In this document: piece after piece, positions 35,644 to 43,846 of the stretch
How positions within the stretch are numbered: position 1 is the stretch's first letter
Layout: each line of letters starts with the position of its first letter
Source of the DNA: Clostridiales bacterium
GTDB lineage: Bacteria; Bacillota; Clostridia; Oscillospirales; Oscillospiraceae
Direction of reading: 5' to 3'
Length of the DNA stretch: 64,000 nucleotides
Assembly (NCBI GenBank): GCA_019415645.1
Contig: DXYV01000005.1
Coordinates: 1-64,000 of the forward strand
Position numbers and translations under genes: made by a program
The notes under the pieces: model-generated
What the model was told of the DNA's origin: nothing
What the model saw: the letters and a program-made list of their open reading frames with translations, nothing else
Database searches by the model: none

Positions 35644-36555
35644 TTACCAGAATTTTTTCTTTTTCATCAGCCATACACAGAGGGAGAGGATCACAACACT
35701 TAGTAAAATGACAGCGGGATAGCCAAAGGGCGATGAGAACTCTGGCATATCAAAATTCATTCCATACCAGCCTGCGACCAGGGTTAAGGGCAAAAAGAGG
35801 GTAGTGACCACCGTAAGAATTTTCATGATCTTATTTTGCCGGAGATCAATCTGGGACTGATAGACCTCACGTACCTGCATGGAGTATTCGCGCAGCATCT
35901 GGGTCTCTTCCCGCAAACGGCCCATTCGGTCGCCAAAGAGGTGGAAGAGCCGCACTTCATCGCGGTTCAACACGCCGGTTTCGTTTTCCTCCATCTCCGC
36001 CCCCAATTCTTCCAGCTGCGTGTAATAGTGGGTCAGATCCATGACCTCTTTGCGCAAGGGCAGCATTTTGTGGTTAAAATCCTCCAGCGTTCCGCTGAGG
36101 ACAGCCGTTTCCAGCTTGGCAATGCGATTTTCCAGCTCCTCCAGGTGGATGACGTCCCCCGTAGTGAGTGCTTCCAAAAAATCGTAGAAAAAGCGGCCGG
36201 CGCTGGGAGATTTCCAACGTTTTGAAGTGCGGATTTTTTCCAGACAGGCAGCGGCAATTCCAGTGTCGTCCACCAGAATCAGGGCGTTCGGCCGCAGCGT
36301 ATAGCAGAAGCTGCTGCGTGTCTTCCGTTTGTCCCGGACCGGAATGCAAAAGGTCCCGGTGATCTCTTCTGGATGGACTTCCGCTTTACAGAAGCGGGCG
36401 CCTTGACCGTTGAGGGCCGTTAACGGAGGTTCTCCCTGCGGCAGCGCTTTACAAGCGGCCTCCTCCGGTGTAAGCAGCGCAATCCAGTTGGTTTTATTGG
36501 AAAGCTCTTCTGGAGGACAAGGGACAAGTTGTGTTCCAACGACAGAATAATACAT
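35644..36555 (-). CDS. corA: CorA-family magnesium/divalent cation transporter
   Basis: This 303-residue protein has a large cytoplasmic alpha/beta and helical domain and two C-terminal membrane helices. The pore signature YGMNF is present (G265-M266-N267-F268), and a basic tail KKKKFW follows the last helix, as in CorA pentamers. It should carry Mg2+ (or Co2+/Ni2+). The N-terminal 60 residues are shorter than in Thermotoga CorA but usual for Firmicute members. The start follows AGGGAG. Confidence 0.92.
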   Translation of the reverse strand: MYYSVVGTQLVPCPPEELSNKTNWIALLTPEEAACKALPQGEPPLTALNGQGARFCKAEVHPEEITGTFCIPVRDKRKTRSSFCYTLRPNALILVDDTGIAAACLEKIRTSKRWKSPSAGRFFYDFLEALTTGDVIHLEELENRIAKLETAVLSGTLEDFNHKMLPLRKEVMDLTHYYTQLEELGAEMEENETGVLNRDEVRLFHLFGDRMGRLREETQMLREYSMQVREVYQSQIDLRQNKIMKILTVVTTLFLPLTLVAGWYGMNFDMPEFSSPFGYPAVILLSVVILSLCVWLMKKKKFW

Positions 36556-36668
36556 GGTATGGCTCCCTTCCTGGGACCGGAGGCGAATTTCTGCGCCGAT
36601 AGGACCTCCGGGAAAAAGATTCCGATTTTTCTTGATCTTACATATGGCCGAGAGATAGAGGCTGAAAA

Positions 36669-37967
36669 TCAGCCTGCTGATTCGCTGTGTGCTTGAGCGG
36701 ACAGGCCATAGCTGTTGCCGATCTCACGAAGCAGGATTTTTTTCAACTGGTTGATTCCTTTCCCATTGGACAGGGAACCAAAGGAAGCGCTGCTCCAATC
36801 CAGAGGAACGCAGATGTTCTCGATTGGGTCCAGTGTGATCTCCTTAGGCGCATAGGTCATGCCCTCGGTCCGGAAGAAGCAGCGGTGGATGGCAGTCACA
36901 AACGAATCGAGATCAAGCGGCTGTCCGGGTGCGAGAATATCAGTGCGCAGAAGGGTGCAGAGCTTTGGATAGAGGGCAAATAGAATGTCCATGCCCATCG
37001 TTTTGGTCAATACATAGTTGGCATTGTCCCAGGCGTCGGGATAACACTGCTTCCAGGCGCGAAAATAGGTATCCAAAGCGGATAACTTTTTGTTAATATT
37101 ACGATAAGTAAATCCAATCTGCTGAATATCCTCCAGCCAGTTTTCCAGCAGTTTTTGCAGCTTGCTGGAATTGATAAAGGTGCGGGGAAGCCTTTTATCC
37201 CGAGGGCCATCGTACATTTTGATTCGTTCATGGAGAATAGTGTCGCCGTCGTTCAGAGTCGTCATGAGAAGGAATGCGTCGTTTTCTGTATTGGTCATGA
37301 GTCCGGAGAGATTTCGAATGGCATTGGTGTGAATGGCGGAAGGTTTCTCCTGATAGCAGTTGATTCCGGCAAAAGAACCGGCCATTTTTTTCAAATTCAG
37401 ATCGGCATAAATGGTGGTGGGGAACTGGAAGGAGAGACAGCCGGCTTCATAAGCACCTTCGGTGCGATGGTGGCCGTCGATCATAAAGCCGAGCATGTCT
37501 TGCTCCGGTTTGAGCAGGTATCCGTCAGCGTCCGTATCCAGAGCGCGAATATGGTCCCGGAAGGCGCGCAGCTCGATTTGGAGCTTGGCCGCATCGCCCT
37601 GGACAGCGGGCGGGGAGATCGCGACCAGAGGGGAGGAGGTTTTCAAAGTGATCACCACGGCGCCGGGGAAATCCGCCCCTTTGTCGGAACGCTCCTCCAA
37701 AGAAGCCTGAAAAATATCTTTGATTTGATTGACTTTTCGAGGCACGAAAGCCCGCTGAATCCCTTCCGGATTTTCCAGACTGCGCGGCAGCCGGCAGATC
37801 GCGGCATGGAGGAGGGAAACGGGAAGAGCGGCTGTGAAGAGCGTGAGGCCGTTTGCCTGATTTACGGGACACATCGCGGTGCGGAATTGATCTCCATAGT
37901 GTTGCATCATAACATCCAGCAGGTGCACCAGCTCTGCCTTTGTCTTTGATTTATGTGTGCTTGCCAT
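36669..37967 (-). CDS. DGQHR-domain protein (DndB-like), orphan
   Basis: This 432-residue protein contains GFMIDGHHRTEGAYEAG (about residues 160-176), a variant (DGHHR) of the DGQHR motif of the DGQHR-domain family, which includes DndB of phosphorothioate DNA-modification systems. No dndA/C/D/E genes are near, so a DNA-modification or defence role is only a suggestion. Base composition is more A+T-rich than the flanking genes, consistent with transfer. The ATG at 37965-37967 has AAGGA eight bases upstream, and an ATG three codons earlier abuts it. The A+T-rich region upstream contains an 8-bp inverted repeat, TTTTGAGA (38006-38013) and TCTCAAAA (38033-38040), a possible operator. Confidence 0.7.
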   Translation of the reverse strand: MASTHKSKTKAELVHLLDVMMQHYGDQFRTAMCPVNQANGLTLFTAALPVSLLHAAICRLPRSLENPEGIQRAFVPRKVNQIKDIFQASLEERSDKGADFPGAVVITLKTSSPLVAISPPAVQGDAAKLQIELRAFRDHIRALDTDADGYLLKPEQDMLGFMIDGHHRTEGAYEAGCLSFQFPTTIYADLNLKKMAGSFAGINCYQEKPSAIHTNAIRNLSGLMTNTENDAFLLMTTLNDGDTILHERIKMYDGPRDKRLPRTFINSSKLQKLLENWLEDIQQIGFTYRNINKKLSALDTYFRAWKQCYPDAWDNANYVLTKTMGMDILFALYPKLCTLLRTDILAPGQPLDLDSFVTAIHRCFFRTEGMTYAPKEITLDPIENICVPLDWSSASFGSLSNGKGINQLKKILLREIGNSYGLSAQAHSESAG

Positions 37968-38005
37968 GAGAAACATCCTTTGATAATAAAGATTTGATTT
38001 TTTAT

Positions 38006-38040
38006 TTTTGAGAAATAGATAAAAATAGACTATCTCAAAA
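38006..38040. promoter_or_regulatory. inverted repeat upstream of the DGQHR gene
   Basis: TTTTGAGA (38006-38013) and TCTCAAAA (38033-38040) are perfect inverted repeats around an A/T-rich centre (ATAGATAAAAATAGACTA). The dyad lies about 40 bp upstream of the start codon, in a region where promoter boxes would be expected. A binding protein is not known. Confidence 0.4.
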
Positions 38041-38083
38041 TCATAATATCAAACAAGGGAGAGGTTGTCAAGAAAATTCCGAC

Positions 38084-38111
38084 AAAAACCCCGGGGCGGC
38101 AGGCCCCGGGG
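38084..38111 (-). terminator. terminator after the glycosyltransferase gene
   Basis: On the minus strand CCCCGGGGC (38103-38111) pairs with GCCCCGGGG (38089-38097), followed by five T residues (38084-38088). It lies 13 bases past the stop of the family 2 glycosyltransferase. Confidence 0.9.
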
Positions 38112-38124
38112 TAAAATCGAACGG

Positions 38125-39150
38125 TTAATTAAACTTATAGATTTTCCGCACCAGGCGGTAGAGTTGGACCGACAGCTTCCGGCCCTGATAGCCGGGAATG
38201 TTGGTGGCCGCGTTGGTGACGCGGTATTTGGTGCGGCGGTACAGCGCGCTGTCCTTGGCCCGGAGATATTCCCACAGCTCGGTGCGCAGACCCAGGGACT
38301 CGGGCGTGTTGGCGATGACCGTGAACACGGAGGAAATGGTCATCATCATGGACAGGTAGTTGAACATATAGCGGCCCAGCTTCCGCTGCGTCTGTTTGAT
38401 CTGAAGCAGGTCGTGGGCGTCGATCATCAATTTGGTCACCCGCACCTGCTGGTCATAACGGCTGGCCATGACGGACTCGTTCACGCTCTGGTCGGCCCGG
38501 CCGATGAAGTAGCGGTACAGGTCCACATTCAGATAGTACATGGTCTTGACATAGGGCAGAGGAACGTAGACAAAGATATTGTCCACATAGAAGGTGTGCT
38601 TGGGCAGCTCCAGGTGGCAGTCCCGCAGCAGCTGTGTGCGGTAGATCACCGAATGCATCAGCAGGTACTGAGAGGCCCGGAAATGACCGATGTCGTCCCA
38701 GGTGAAGATCTGGTTGACCGGGAATACATTTTTATATCCCATGACCTTCTGGCTGTTATCCTCCACATGTTCATAGACATAATTGGCAATGACCATATCC
38801 ACTGGGGCAGGCATTTTTGCGAACTCCCGCAGCTTTTCCATTACAGCGGTCAGCGCGTTCTCGTCCAGCCAGTCGTCGGAATCCACGACCTTATAATAGA
38901 GACCCGACGCATTGCGGATGCCCTGATTGACGCCCTCGCCGTGGCCGCCGTTCTCCTGGTGGATCACGCGGATAATGTCGGGATACTCCGCGGCCCAGCG
39001 GTCGCAGATGGCGGGGGTGTCGTCCTTGGTGGAGCCGTCGTCCACCAGAATGATTTCAATGTCCTCGCCGGCCTTGAGCAGGCTCTGGACGCAGTGGTCC
39101 ATGTAGTCGGCGGAATTGTAGCAGGGGACGGCAAAGGTAATGAGCTTCAC
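38125..39150 (-). CDS. family 2 glycosyltransferase
   Basis: This 341-residue GT-A enzyme has FAVPCYNSADYMDHCVQSLL at the N-terminus, VDDGSTKDDT and KVVDSDDWLDENAL (the DxD metal site). The start is probably GTG at 39148-39150, nine bases from GGAGG (39160-39164), which overlaps the stop codon of the galactopyranose mutase gene. This coupling suggests the enzyme uses the mutase product, UDP-galactofuranose, to build a surface glycan. The C-terminal half is helical with no extra domain. A terminator follows. Confidence 0.85.
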   Translation of the reverse strand: MKLITFAVPCYNSADYMDHCVQSLLKAGEDIEIILVDDGSTKDDTPAICDRWAAEYPDIIRVIHQENGGHGEGVNQGIRNASGLYYKVVDSDDWLDENALTAVMEKLREFAKMPAPVDMVIANYVYEHVEDNSQKVMGYKNVFPVNQIFTWDDIGHFRASQYLLMHSVIYRTQLLRDCHLELPKHTFYVDNIFVYVPLPYVKTMYYLNVDLYRYFIGRADQSVNESVMASRYDQQVRVTKLMIDAHDLLQIKQTQRKLGRYMFNYLSMMMTISSVFTVIANTPESLGLRTELWEYLRAKDSALYRRTKYRVTNAATNIPGYQGRKLSVQLYRLVRKIYKFN

Positions 39151-39164
39151 AACAGATTGCCTCC

Positions 39165-40328
39165 TTACACCAGCGTGTCGCACAGGGCCAGGGCACGGGC
39201 GACAATGGCGTCCATATTATAATATTTGTATTCGGCCAGCCGGCCCAGCAGGGAGAGATTGCCGTGCCGGGCAGCCAGCGCGGCGTACTTTTGGTACAGC
39301 GCGTTGTTTTCCTCGTTGATGATGGCGTAGTAGGGAATCTCCTCCGGCGCGCCGGTATAGGCGCGGGAGTATTCCTTCATAATGGTGGTCACGCCGGGCA
39401 GAACCTGACCGGTGAGATGCTTGAACTCGGTGATGCGGGTGTAGTCCTCGTCCACCGTGTAGTTCACGGTGCCGTGGGTCTGCCAGAAATCCACCGGATA
39501 GGTCTCAAACCGGAAGTCCAGCGTCCGGTAGGGCAGACGGCCGAAGCAGCAGTCGAACAGCTCGTCCGCCGCGCCGGTGTAGATCACCGGGCCGTGGAAG
39601 GGCACGCCGTCCAGCCGGATGGTTTCCCCGGACAGGTCCAGCCGGTCCCGGGCGTCGCAGTTCAGCTCCACCGTGATGCCGGGGTGATCCAGCATAGCCT
39701 GGAACAGGGGGGTGTAGCCCTCCAGGGGCATTCCTTGGTAAGCGTCCTGGAAATAGCGGCAGTCCCGGGAGAGAAACACCGGTACCCGGGCGGTGGTGTT
39801 GGGGTCGATCTCTTCGGGGGACTGGCCCCACTGCTTCTGGGTATAGTGGACAAAGACGTGTTCATAGACGTAGTCGGCCAGGGCAGAGAGCTCCGGGTCA
39901 TCGTTGCGGCGGAGGTCCAGAATGGTGACCTTCTGCTCCGCGCCGTAGGCCGCGATGAGCTTTTGTTCCAGGGCGGCGGCCCGCTCCGGACCGAAGGCGG
40001 TCTCCAGGGAGATCAGATTGAAGGGAACGGGATAGGTCATCCGGCCGCCATTCCCGTCAGGAATGTTGGCAATGACCTTGTGCTGGTAATCGGAAAAGCC
40101 GGAGAACCGGCACAGGTACGAAAAGACCCGCTGATCGTTGGTGTGGAAGATGTGGGGACCATACTGGTGGATGAGCACGCCGTGTGCGTCGGTACAGTCG
40201 TAGGCATTGCCGCCCACATGGTCCCGGCGTTCCAGCACCAGCACCCGCTTTCCGCCGCGCTCTGCCAGCTCCCGGGCGGCCACGGAGCCGGCGAAGCCGG
40301 CTCCGATGATCAAGGCGTCATAGGTCAT
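39165..40328 (-). CDS. glf: UDP-galactopyranose mutase
   Basis: This 387-residue flavoenzyme converts UDP-galactopyranose to UDP-galactofuranose. The N-terminal FAD site is DALIIGAGFAGSVAARELAE, with RRDHVGGNAYDC and QYGPHIFHTNDQRVFSYL following, all typical of Glf. Length is normal. Its stop codon overlaps the ribosome-binding site of the family 2 glycosyltransferase downstream, so the pair likely makes a galactofuranose-containing polysaccharide. The start follows GAGGATTCCTT. Confidence 0.95.
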   Translation of the reverse strand: MTYDALIIGAGFAGSVAARELAERGGKRVLVLERRDHVGGNAYDCTDAHGVLIHQYGPHIFHTNDQRVFSYLCRFSGFSDYQHKVIANIPDGNGGRMTYPVPFNLISLETAFGPERAAALEQKLIAAYGAEQKVTILDLRRNDDPELSALADYVYEHVFVHYTQKQWGQSPEEIDPNTTARVPVFLSRDCRYFQDAYQGMPLEGYTPLFQAMLDHPGITVELNCDARDRLDLSGETIRLDGVPFHGPVIYTGAADELFDCCFGRLPYRTLDFRFETYPVDFWQTHGTVNYTVDEDYTRITEFKHLTGQVLPGVTTIMKEYSRAYTGAPEEIPYYAIINEENNALYQKYAALAARHGNLSLLGRLAEYKYYNMDAIVARALALCDTLV

Positions 40329-40443
40329 AAGGAATCCTCAACTTTCTCTTTTTTCATATAAGCGTTCTCAGTGTAACATACTTCCAGCCAGAAGGAAATA
40401 AAAAAGTCATTAAGAAATGTGTAAAAATGAGGAAAGTGCAGGG

Positions 40444-40513
40444 ACAGGGGGGTCAGCCCCCTGCGGGTCTTATGGAAACAGGGAACCAAGGCGCGGCGCG
40501 CGCTGGTTCCCTG
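40444..40513 (-). other. hairpins between pyrophosphatase and glf
   Basis: CAGGGAACCA (40479-40488) pairs with TGGTTCCCTG (40504-40513) with further GC pairing inside, and a second GGGGG/CCCCC hairpin lies at about 40446-40461. They follow the pyrophosphatase stop on the minus strand, but the downstream T-content is low (TGTTTCC), so termination is uncertain. Confidence 0.4.
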
Positions 40514-40518
40514 AAGGC

Positions 40519-41052
40519 TTATTTGCAAAAGCAATCTACGTAGTGGTCAATGGCGGTCCGGATGACATTGATGGCGGAGTCGCGGCCATTGACATCGCCG
40601 GCCACGGCCTCCTTGCCCTCCAGATTCTTATACACCGAGAAGAAATGGGTCATCTCGTCAAAGATGTGGGGCGGCAGATCGGTGATGTCGTGATAGCCGT
40701 TATAGGTGGGATCGGAGAAGGGAATGGCGATGATCTTCTCGTCGTTTTTGCCGCCGTCCAGCATGGAGATATAGCCAATGGGATAGCAGCGCACCAGCGT
40801 CAGGGGGTCCAGCTCCTCGGAACAGAGCACCAGCACGTCCAACGGGTCGCCGTCGTCGCCATAGGTACGGGGGATGAAGCCGTAGTTGGCGGGATAGTGG
40901 GTGGAGGTATGGAGCACCCGGTCCAGAATGATTAGACCGGTCTGCTTGTCCAGCTCATACTTTTTCTTGCTGCCCTTGGGAATCTCCACCACGGCGATGA
41001 AATCCTCGGGAGAAATGCGCTTTGGGTCCATATCGTGCCAGATGTTGATCAT
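40519..41052 (-). CDS. ppa: inorganic pyrophosphatase, family I
   Basis: This 177-residue soluble enzyme hydrolyses pyrophosphate. The metal signature DGDPLDVLVL and the surrounding PANYGFIPRTY and EIPKGSKKKYELDK segments mark family I. The ATG at 41050-41052 has AAGGAG eight bases upstream, and an in-frame extension of 18 codons is rejected. A good promoter lies at 41105-41133. It is a single-gene unit. Confidence 0.94.
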   Translation of the reverse strand: MINIWHDMDPKRISPEDFIAVVEIPKGSKKKYELDKQTGLIILDRVLHTSTHYPANYGFIPRTYGDDGDPLDVLVLCSEELDPLTLVRCYPIGYISMLDGGKNDEKIIAIPFSDPTYNGYHDITDLPPHIFDEMTHFFSVYKNLEGKEAVAGDVNGRDSAINVIRTAIDHYVDCFCK

Positions 41053-41104
41053 GAAAACCGCTCCTTTATCTGTGAGTGGGTATATCTGGTGGTCCAATGA
41101 AATC

Positions 41105-41133
41105 ATTATAGCCGCTTTTTTCCGGGATTACAA
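41105..41133 (-). promoter_or_regulatory. predicted promoter of the pyrophosphatase gene
   Basis: On the minus strand TTGTAA (41128-41133) and TATAAT (41105-41110) are 17 bp apart, about 53 bp upstream of the start codon. Confidence 0.8.
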
Positions 41134-41146
41134 TGGGAAAAGAGCA

Positions 41147-41174
41147 CAAACCGCCTCCGGCGGACCGGAGGCGG
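41147..41174 (-). terminator. terminator after the amino-acid ABC ATPase gene
   Basis: On the minus strand CCGCCTCCGG (41165-41174) pairs with CCGGAGGCGG (41151-41160) around 4 bases, followed by TTTG. The short T-run makes it moderate. It lies 11 bases past the stop. Confidence 0.65.
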
Positions 41175-41184
41175 GAAGGTGCGG

Positions 41185-41970
41185 TCAGTCCTCGGAATAA
41201 CGGGCGAGGAACTGCTTGGTGCGCTCCTGACGGGGGTGGTCAATGACCGCGCGGGCGGGGCCCTGCTCCACGATCACGCCGCCGTCCATGAAAATCACCT
41301 GGTCGGCCACATCCCGGGCAAAGGCCATCTCATGGGTGACGATGATCATGGTGGTGTTCTGCTCAGCCAGATCGCGGATGACCCGCAGCACCTCGCCGGT
41401 CAGTTCCGGGTCCAGGGCGGAGGTGGGCTCGTCAAAGCAGAGAATGTCCGGGTGGAGGGCCAGCGCCCGGGCGATGGCCACCCGCTGCTGCTGTCCGCCG
41501 GAGAGCTGGCTGGGATAATGGCCCGCCCGGTTGGACAGGCCCATCCGCTCCAGCAGGGCCAGACCGTCCTGCTCGATCTGTTCCAGAATTTCCTTTTTGT
41601 GCGTCTTGAAGTCGGGCTGTTCCTTGGCCAGCAGCTCCTTGGCCAGCGTGACGTTTTTCAGCGCCGTGTACTGGGGGAACAGGTTGAAGGACTGGAACAC
41701 CATGCCGAAGTGCAGGCGCTTTTTGCGTACCTCGCTCTCCCGCTGGGTGGCGGGGTCGGCGGCATCGAAAATGATGGAGCCGTTGACGGCAATGGTCCCC
41801 TGATCGGGGGTCTCCAGGAAATTCAGACAGCGCAGCAGCGTAGTCTTGCCGCTGCCGGAGGAGCCGATGATGGCCAGAGCCTGGCCCTGCTCCAGCTCGA
41901 AACTGATGTCCTCCAGTACCCGGGTGGAACCGAAGTGCTTTTCAATGTGATGTACTTCCAAAACAGGCAT
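41185..41970 (-). CDS. polar amino-acid ABC transporter, ATP-binding protein
   Basis: This 261-residue ATPase of the GlnQ/HisP type has Walker A GSSGSGKTTLL, the ABC signature LSGGQQQRVAIARAL and Walker B ILCFDEPTSALDPEL, plus the switch histidine in IIVTHEM. It energises import with the membrane permease encoded 15 bp upstream. The start follows AAAAGGAGG. Substrate is set by the binding lipoprotein at 42758-43639. Confidence 0.94.
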   Translation of the reverse strand: MPVLEVHHIEKHFGSTRVLEDISFELEQGQALAIIGSSGSGKTTLLRCLNFLETPDQGTIAVNGSIIFDAADPATQRESEVRKKRLHFGMVFQSFNLFPQYTALKNVTLAKELLAKEQPDFKTHKKEILEQIEQDGLALLERMGLSNRAGHYPSQLSGGQQQRVAIARALALHPDILCFDEPTSALDPELTGEVLRVIRDLAEQNTTMIIVTHEMAFARDVADQVIFMDGGVIVEQGPARAVIDHPRQERTKQFLARYSED

Positions 41971-41985
41971 TTCGGGCCCCTCCTT

Positions 41986-42657
41986 TTAGTGGAAAAATTC
42001 CAGTTTCTTCTCGACCCAGCCGAACAGCAGCGTCAGCAGGCCGTTGAACACCAGGTAGTAAACGCCGGTAAAGAACAAGGGCCACAGCAGGCCGGAGTAT
42101 CCGTGGGAACCCTTCAGGAAGGCGTAGCCTGCCCAGATGATCTCCTGCATGGAGATGATGCGGGCGATGGAGGTGTCCTTCACCAGGGTAATGATCTCAT
42201 TGGACATGGGCGGGACAATGCGCTTGATCATCTGGAGCAGGGTGACATGGAAGAAAATCTGGGATTTCGTCATGCCCAGCACCTGCCCGGCCTCCTGCTG
42301 GCCCACGGGTACGCCCTGAATGCCGCCCCGGTAGATCTCGGAAAAATAGCAGGCGTAGTTGATGATGAACGCCACGGCAGAGGCCAGGAAGCGGCCCGCC
42401 TCGCCGCTGGGCCAGGGGCTTCCGCTTGGGAGCAGGTAGCCGGGGATGTAGAAAATGATGATCAGCTGGAGCATCAGGGGTGTACCGCGAATCACCCAGA
42501 CAACGAAACGGGTCAGCCAGCGCAGGGGGGGAAAGCGGCTCATGGAGCCGAAGGACACCACCAGCCCAAGAGGAATGGCGCCGACCAGCGTCACCGCGAA
42601 CAGCTTCAGGGTTTGGAGAAAGCCCTCGTTCAGGGCACCAAGAACCGTGAGAAACAT
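41986..42657 (-). CDS. polar amino-acid ABC transporter permease
   Basis: This 223-residue protein of the HisM/GlnP type has about five membrane helices and the cytoplasmic EAA loop GQQEAGQVLGMTKSQIFFHV, which docks the ATPase. It is the only permease gene here, so a homodimeric channel is expected. It lies between the binding-protein gene and the ATPase gene. A hairpin terminator (42704-42739) precedes it. Confidence 0.93.
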   Translation of the reverse strand: MFLTVLGALNEGFLQTLKLFAVTLVGAIPLGLVVSFGSMSRFPPLRWLTRFVVWVIRGTPLMLQLIIIFYIPGYLLPSGSPWPSGEAGRFLASAVAFIINYACYFSEIYRGGIQGVPVGQQEAGQVLGMTKSQIFFHVTLLQMIKRIVPPMSNEIITLVKDTSIARIISMQEIIWAGYAFLKGSHGYSGLLWPLFFTGVYYLVFNGLLTLLFGWVEKKLEFFH

Positions 42658-42703
42658 AGCTGGAACCTGCCTTTACTGTATAAATCAGAGCCGGTAAACC
42701 GGC

Positions 42704-42739
42704 CAAAAGCAGAGGACGGGACTCCGTCCTCTGCTTTTG
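42704..42739 (-). terminator. intercistronic terminator between binding protein and permease
   Basis: A 16-bp perfect stem (42704-42719 with 42724-42739, loop GACT) with A/T-tracts at both ends lies between the binding-protein stop (42758) and the permease start (42657). Partial readthrough would give more binding protein than permease and ATPase, a common arrangement in ABC importer operons. Confidence 0.8.
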
Positions 42740-42757
42740 CGGAAACACAGACGTGTG

Positions 42758-43639
42758 TTATTCCTGGGGAATAAGGGCGGCCTGGACGCCGTAGGTGTCA
42801 GCCAGCGTCTGCATGGTGCCGTCGGCGTAGCTGTCCACGAAGAACTGGTTGAGGGCGTCTACCAGATCGGAACCCTTGCGGAAGCCGACGCCGTACTCCT
42901 CGGTGTTGAGCTGGATGGTGTAAGTCAGATCCGCATAGCTGGTGCCCTCACCCACCATGGCGCCCGCCATGAGGGAGTCGATGATAGCCGCGTCAGCGGT
43001 GCCGGAGCTGACCTCCAGCACGGCGGTAGCCTGATCCACCACCTCGGTGTAGGTGAAGCCGTTTTCCTCGGCCTGGGTCTTGCCGGCGGAGCCGGACTCC
43101 ACGGCGAAGGTCAGGTCCGCCATACTGGCGGCGTCGGGGTAGTTCTCAGCCACATCAGCGGGGAGCACCACCACCTGGGCGTTGTTGCAGTAGGCGTTGG
43201 AGCAGCTCATAGAGGAGAGGACCTCATCGGTGAGGGTCATGCCGTTCCACACCACATCGATGGTCTTGCCGTCCAGCTCCATGACCTTGTTGTCCCAGTC
43301 GATGAGCTGGAACTGGACCTCCACGCCCAGGCTCTCGGCAAAGGCCTTGGCCATATCCGCGTCAAAGCCGATCCAGTTGCCGTTGGCATCCTGATAGTCC
43401 ATGGGCTCAAACTCGGTGATGCCCACCACCAGAGTGCCCTTGTTCTGGACATAGGCCAGATCGCTGTCCGTGGTCTCGCCGGCGGGCGTGGTCTCCGGAG
43501 CGGCGGAGTCCACCGGCGCGGAGCTCTGGGTGTCGGGGGCGGCAGAGCCCTGTCCATTTCCGCTGTCGCCGCCGGAGCAGGCGGCCAGAGACAGACCCAG
43601 AGCAAGCGCCAGAGTCAAAGCAAGCAGTTTCTGTTTCAT
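42758..43639 (-). CDS. amino-acid ABC transporter substrate-binding lipoprotein
   Basis: This 293-residue lipoprotein has signal peptide MKQKLLALTLALALGLSLAAC (C21), a Gly/Ser/Ala linker and a family 3 solute-binding fold: LVVGITEFEPMDYQDANGNW, GFDADMAKAFAESLGVEVQF, DVVWNGMTLTDE. These are typical of polar-amino-acid or cystine binders. The ATG at 43637-43639 has GAGGAA upstream, and seven extra in-frame codons are rejected because they would displace the signal peptide. It heads the importer operon. Confidence 0.93.
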   Translation of the reverse strand: MKQKLLALTLALALGLSLAACSGGDSGNGQGSAAPDTQSSAPVDSAAPETTPAGETTDSDLAYVQNKGTLVVGITEFEPMDYQDANGNWIGFDADMAKAFAESLGVEVQFQLIDWDNKVMELDGKTIDVVWNGMTLTDEVLSSMSCSNAYCNNAQVVVLPADVAENYPDAASMADLTFAVESGSAGKTQAEENGFTYTEVVDQATAVLEVSSGTADAAIIDSLMAGAMVGEGTSYADLTYTIQLNTEEYGVGFRKGSDLVDALNQFFVDSYADGTMQTLADTYGVQAALIPQE

Positions 43640-43770
43640 ACATGTGTTCCTCATTTCCAAAAGAAAATAGCGTCGGAGAATACTCCGTTACTTTAGCATG
43701 CTACCACAATAGAGCGATGATGTAAAGAGAAATTTTATATTTTCGGTTGTTTTGCCGGGGAATTCCCCTC

Positions 43771-43799
43771 TTGTAGCGGGAGACGGAACATGCTATAAT
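43771..43799 (+). promoter_or_regulatory. promoter of the butyrate kinase pair
   Basis: TTGTAG (43771-43776) and TATAAT (43794-43799) are 17 bp apart. The leader to the first kinase is about 40 nt and A+T-rich. Confidence 0.8.
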
Positions 43800-43846
43800 A
43801 AAGTCAAATTAACCGACTAATTAAATAGTATGGAGGAAATGACAAT

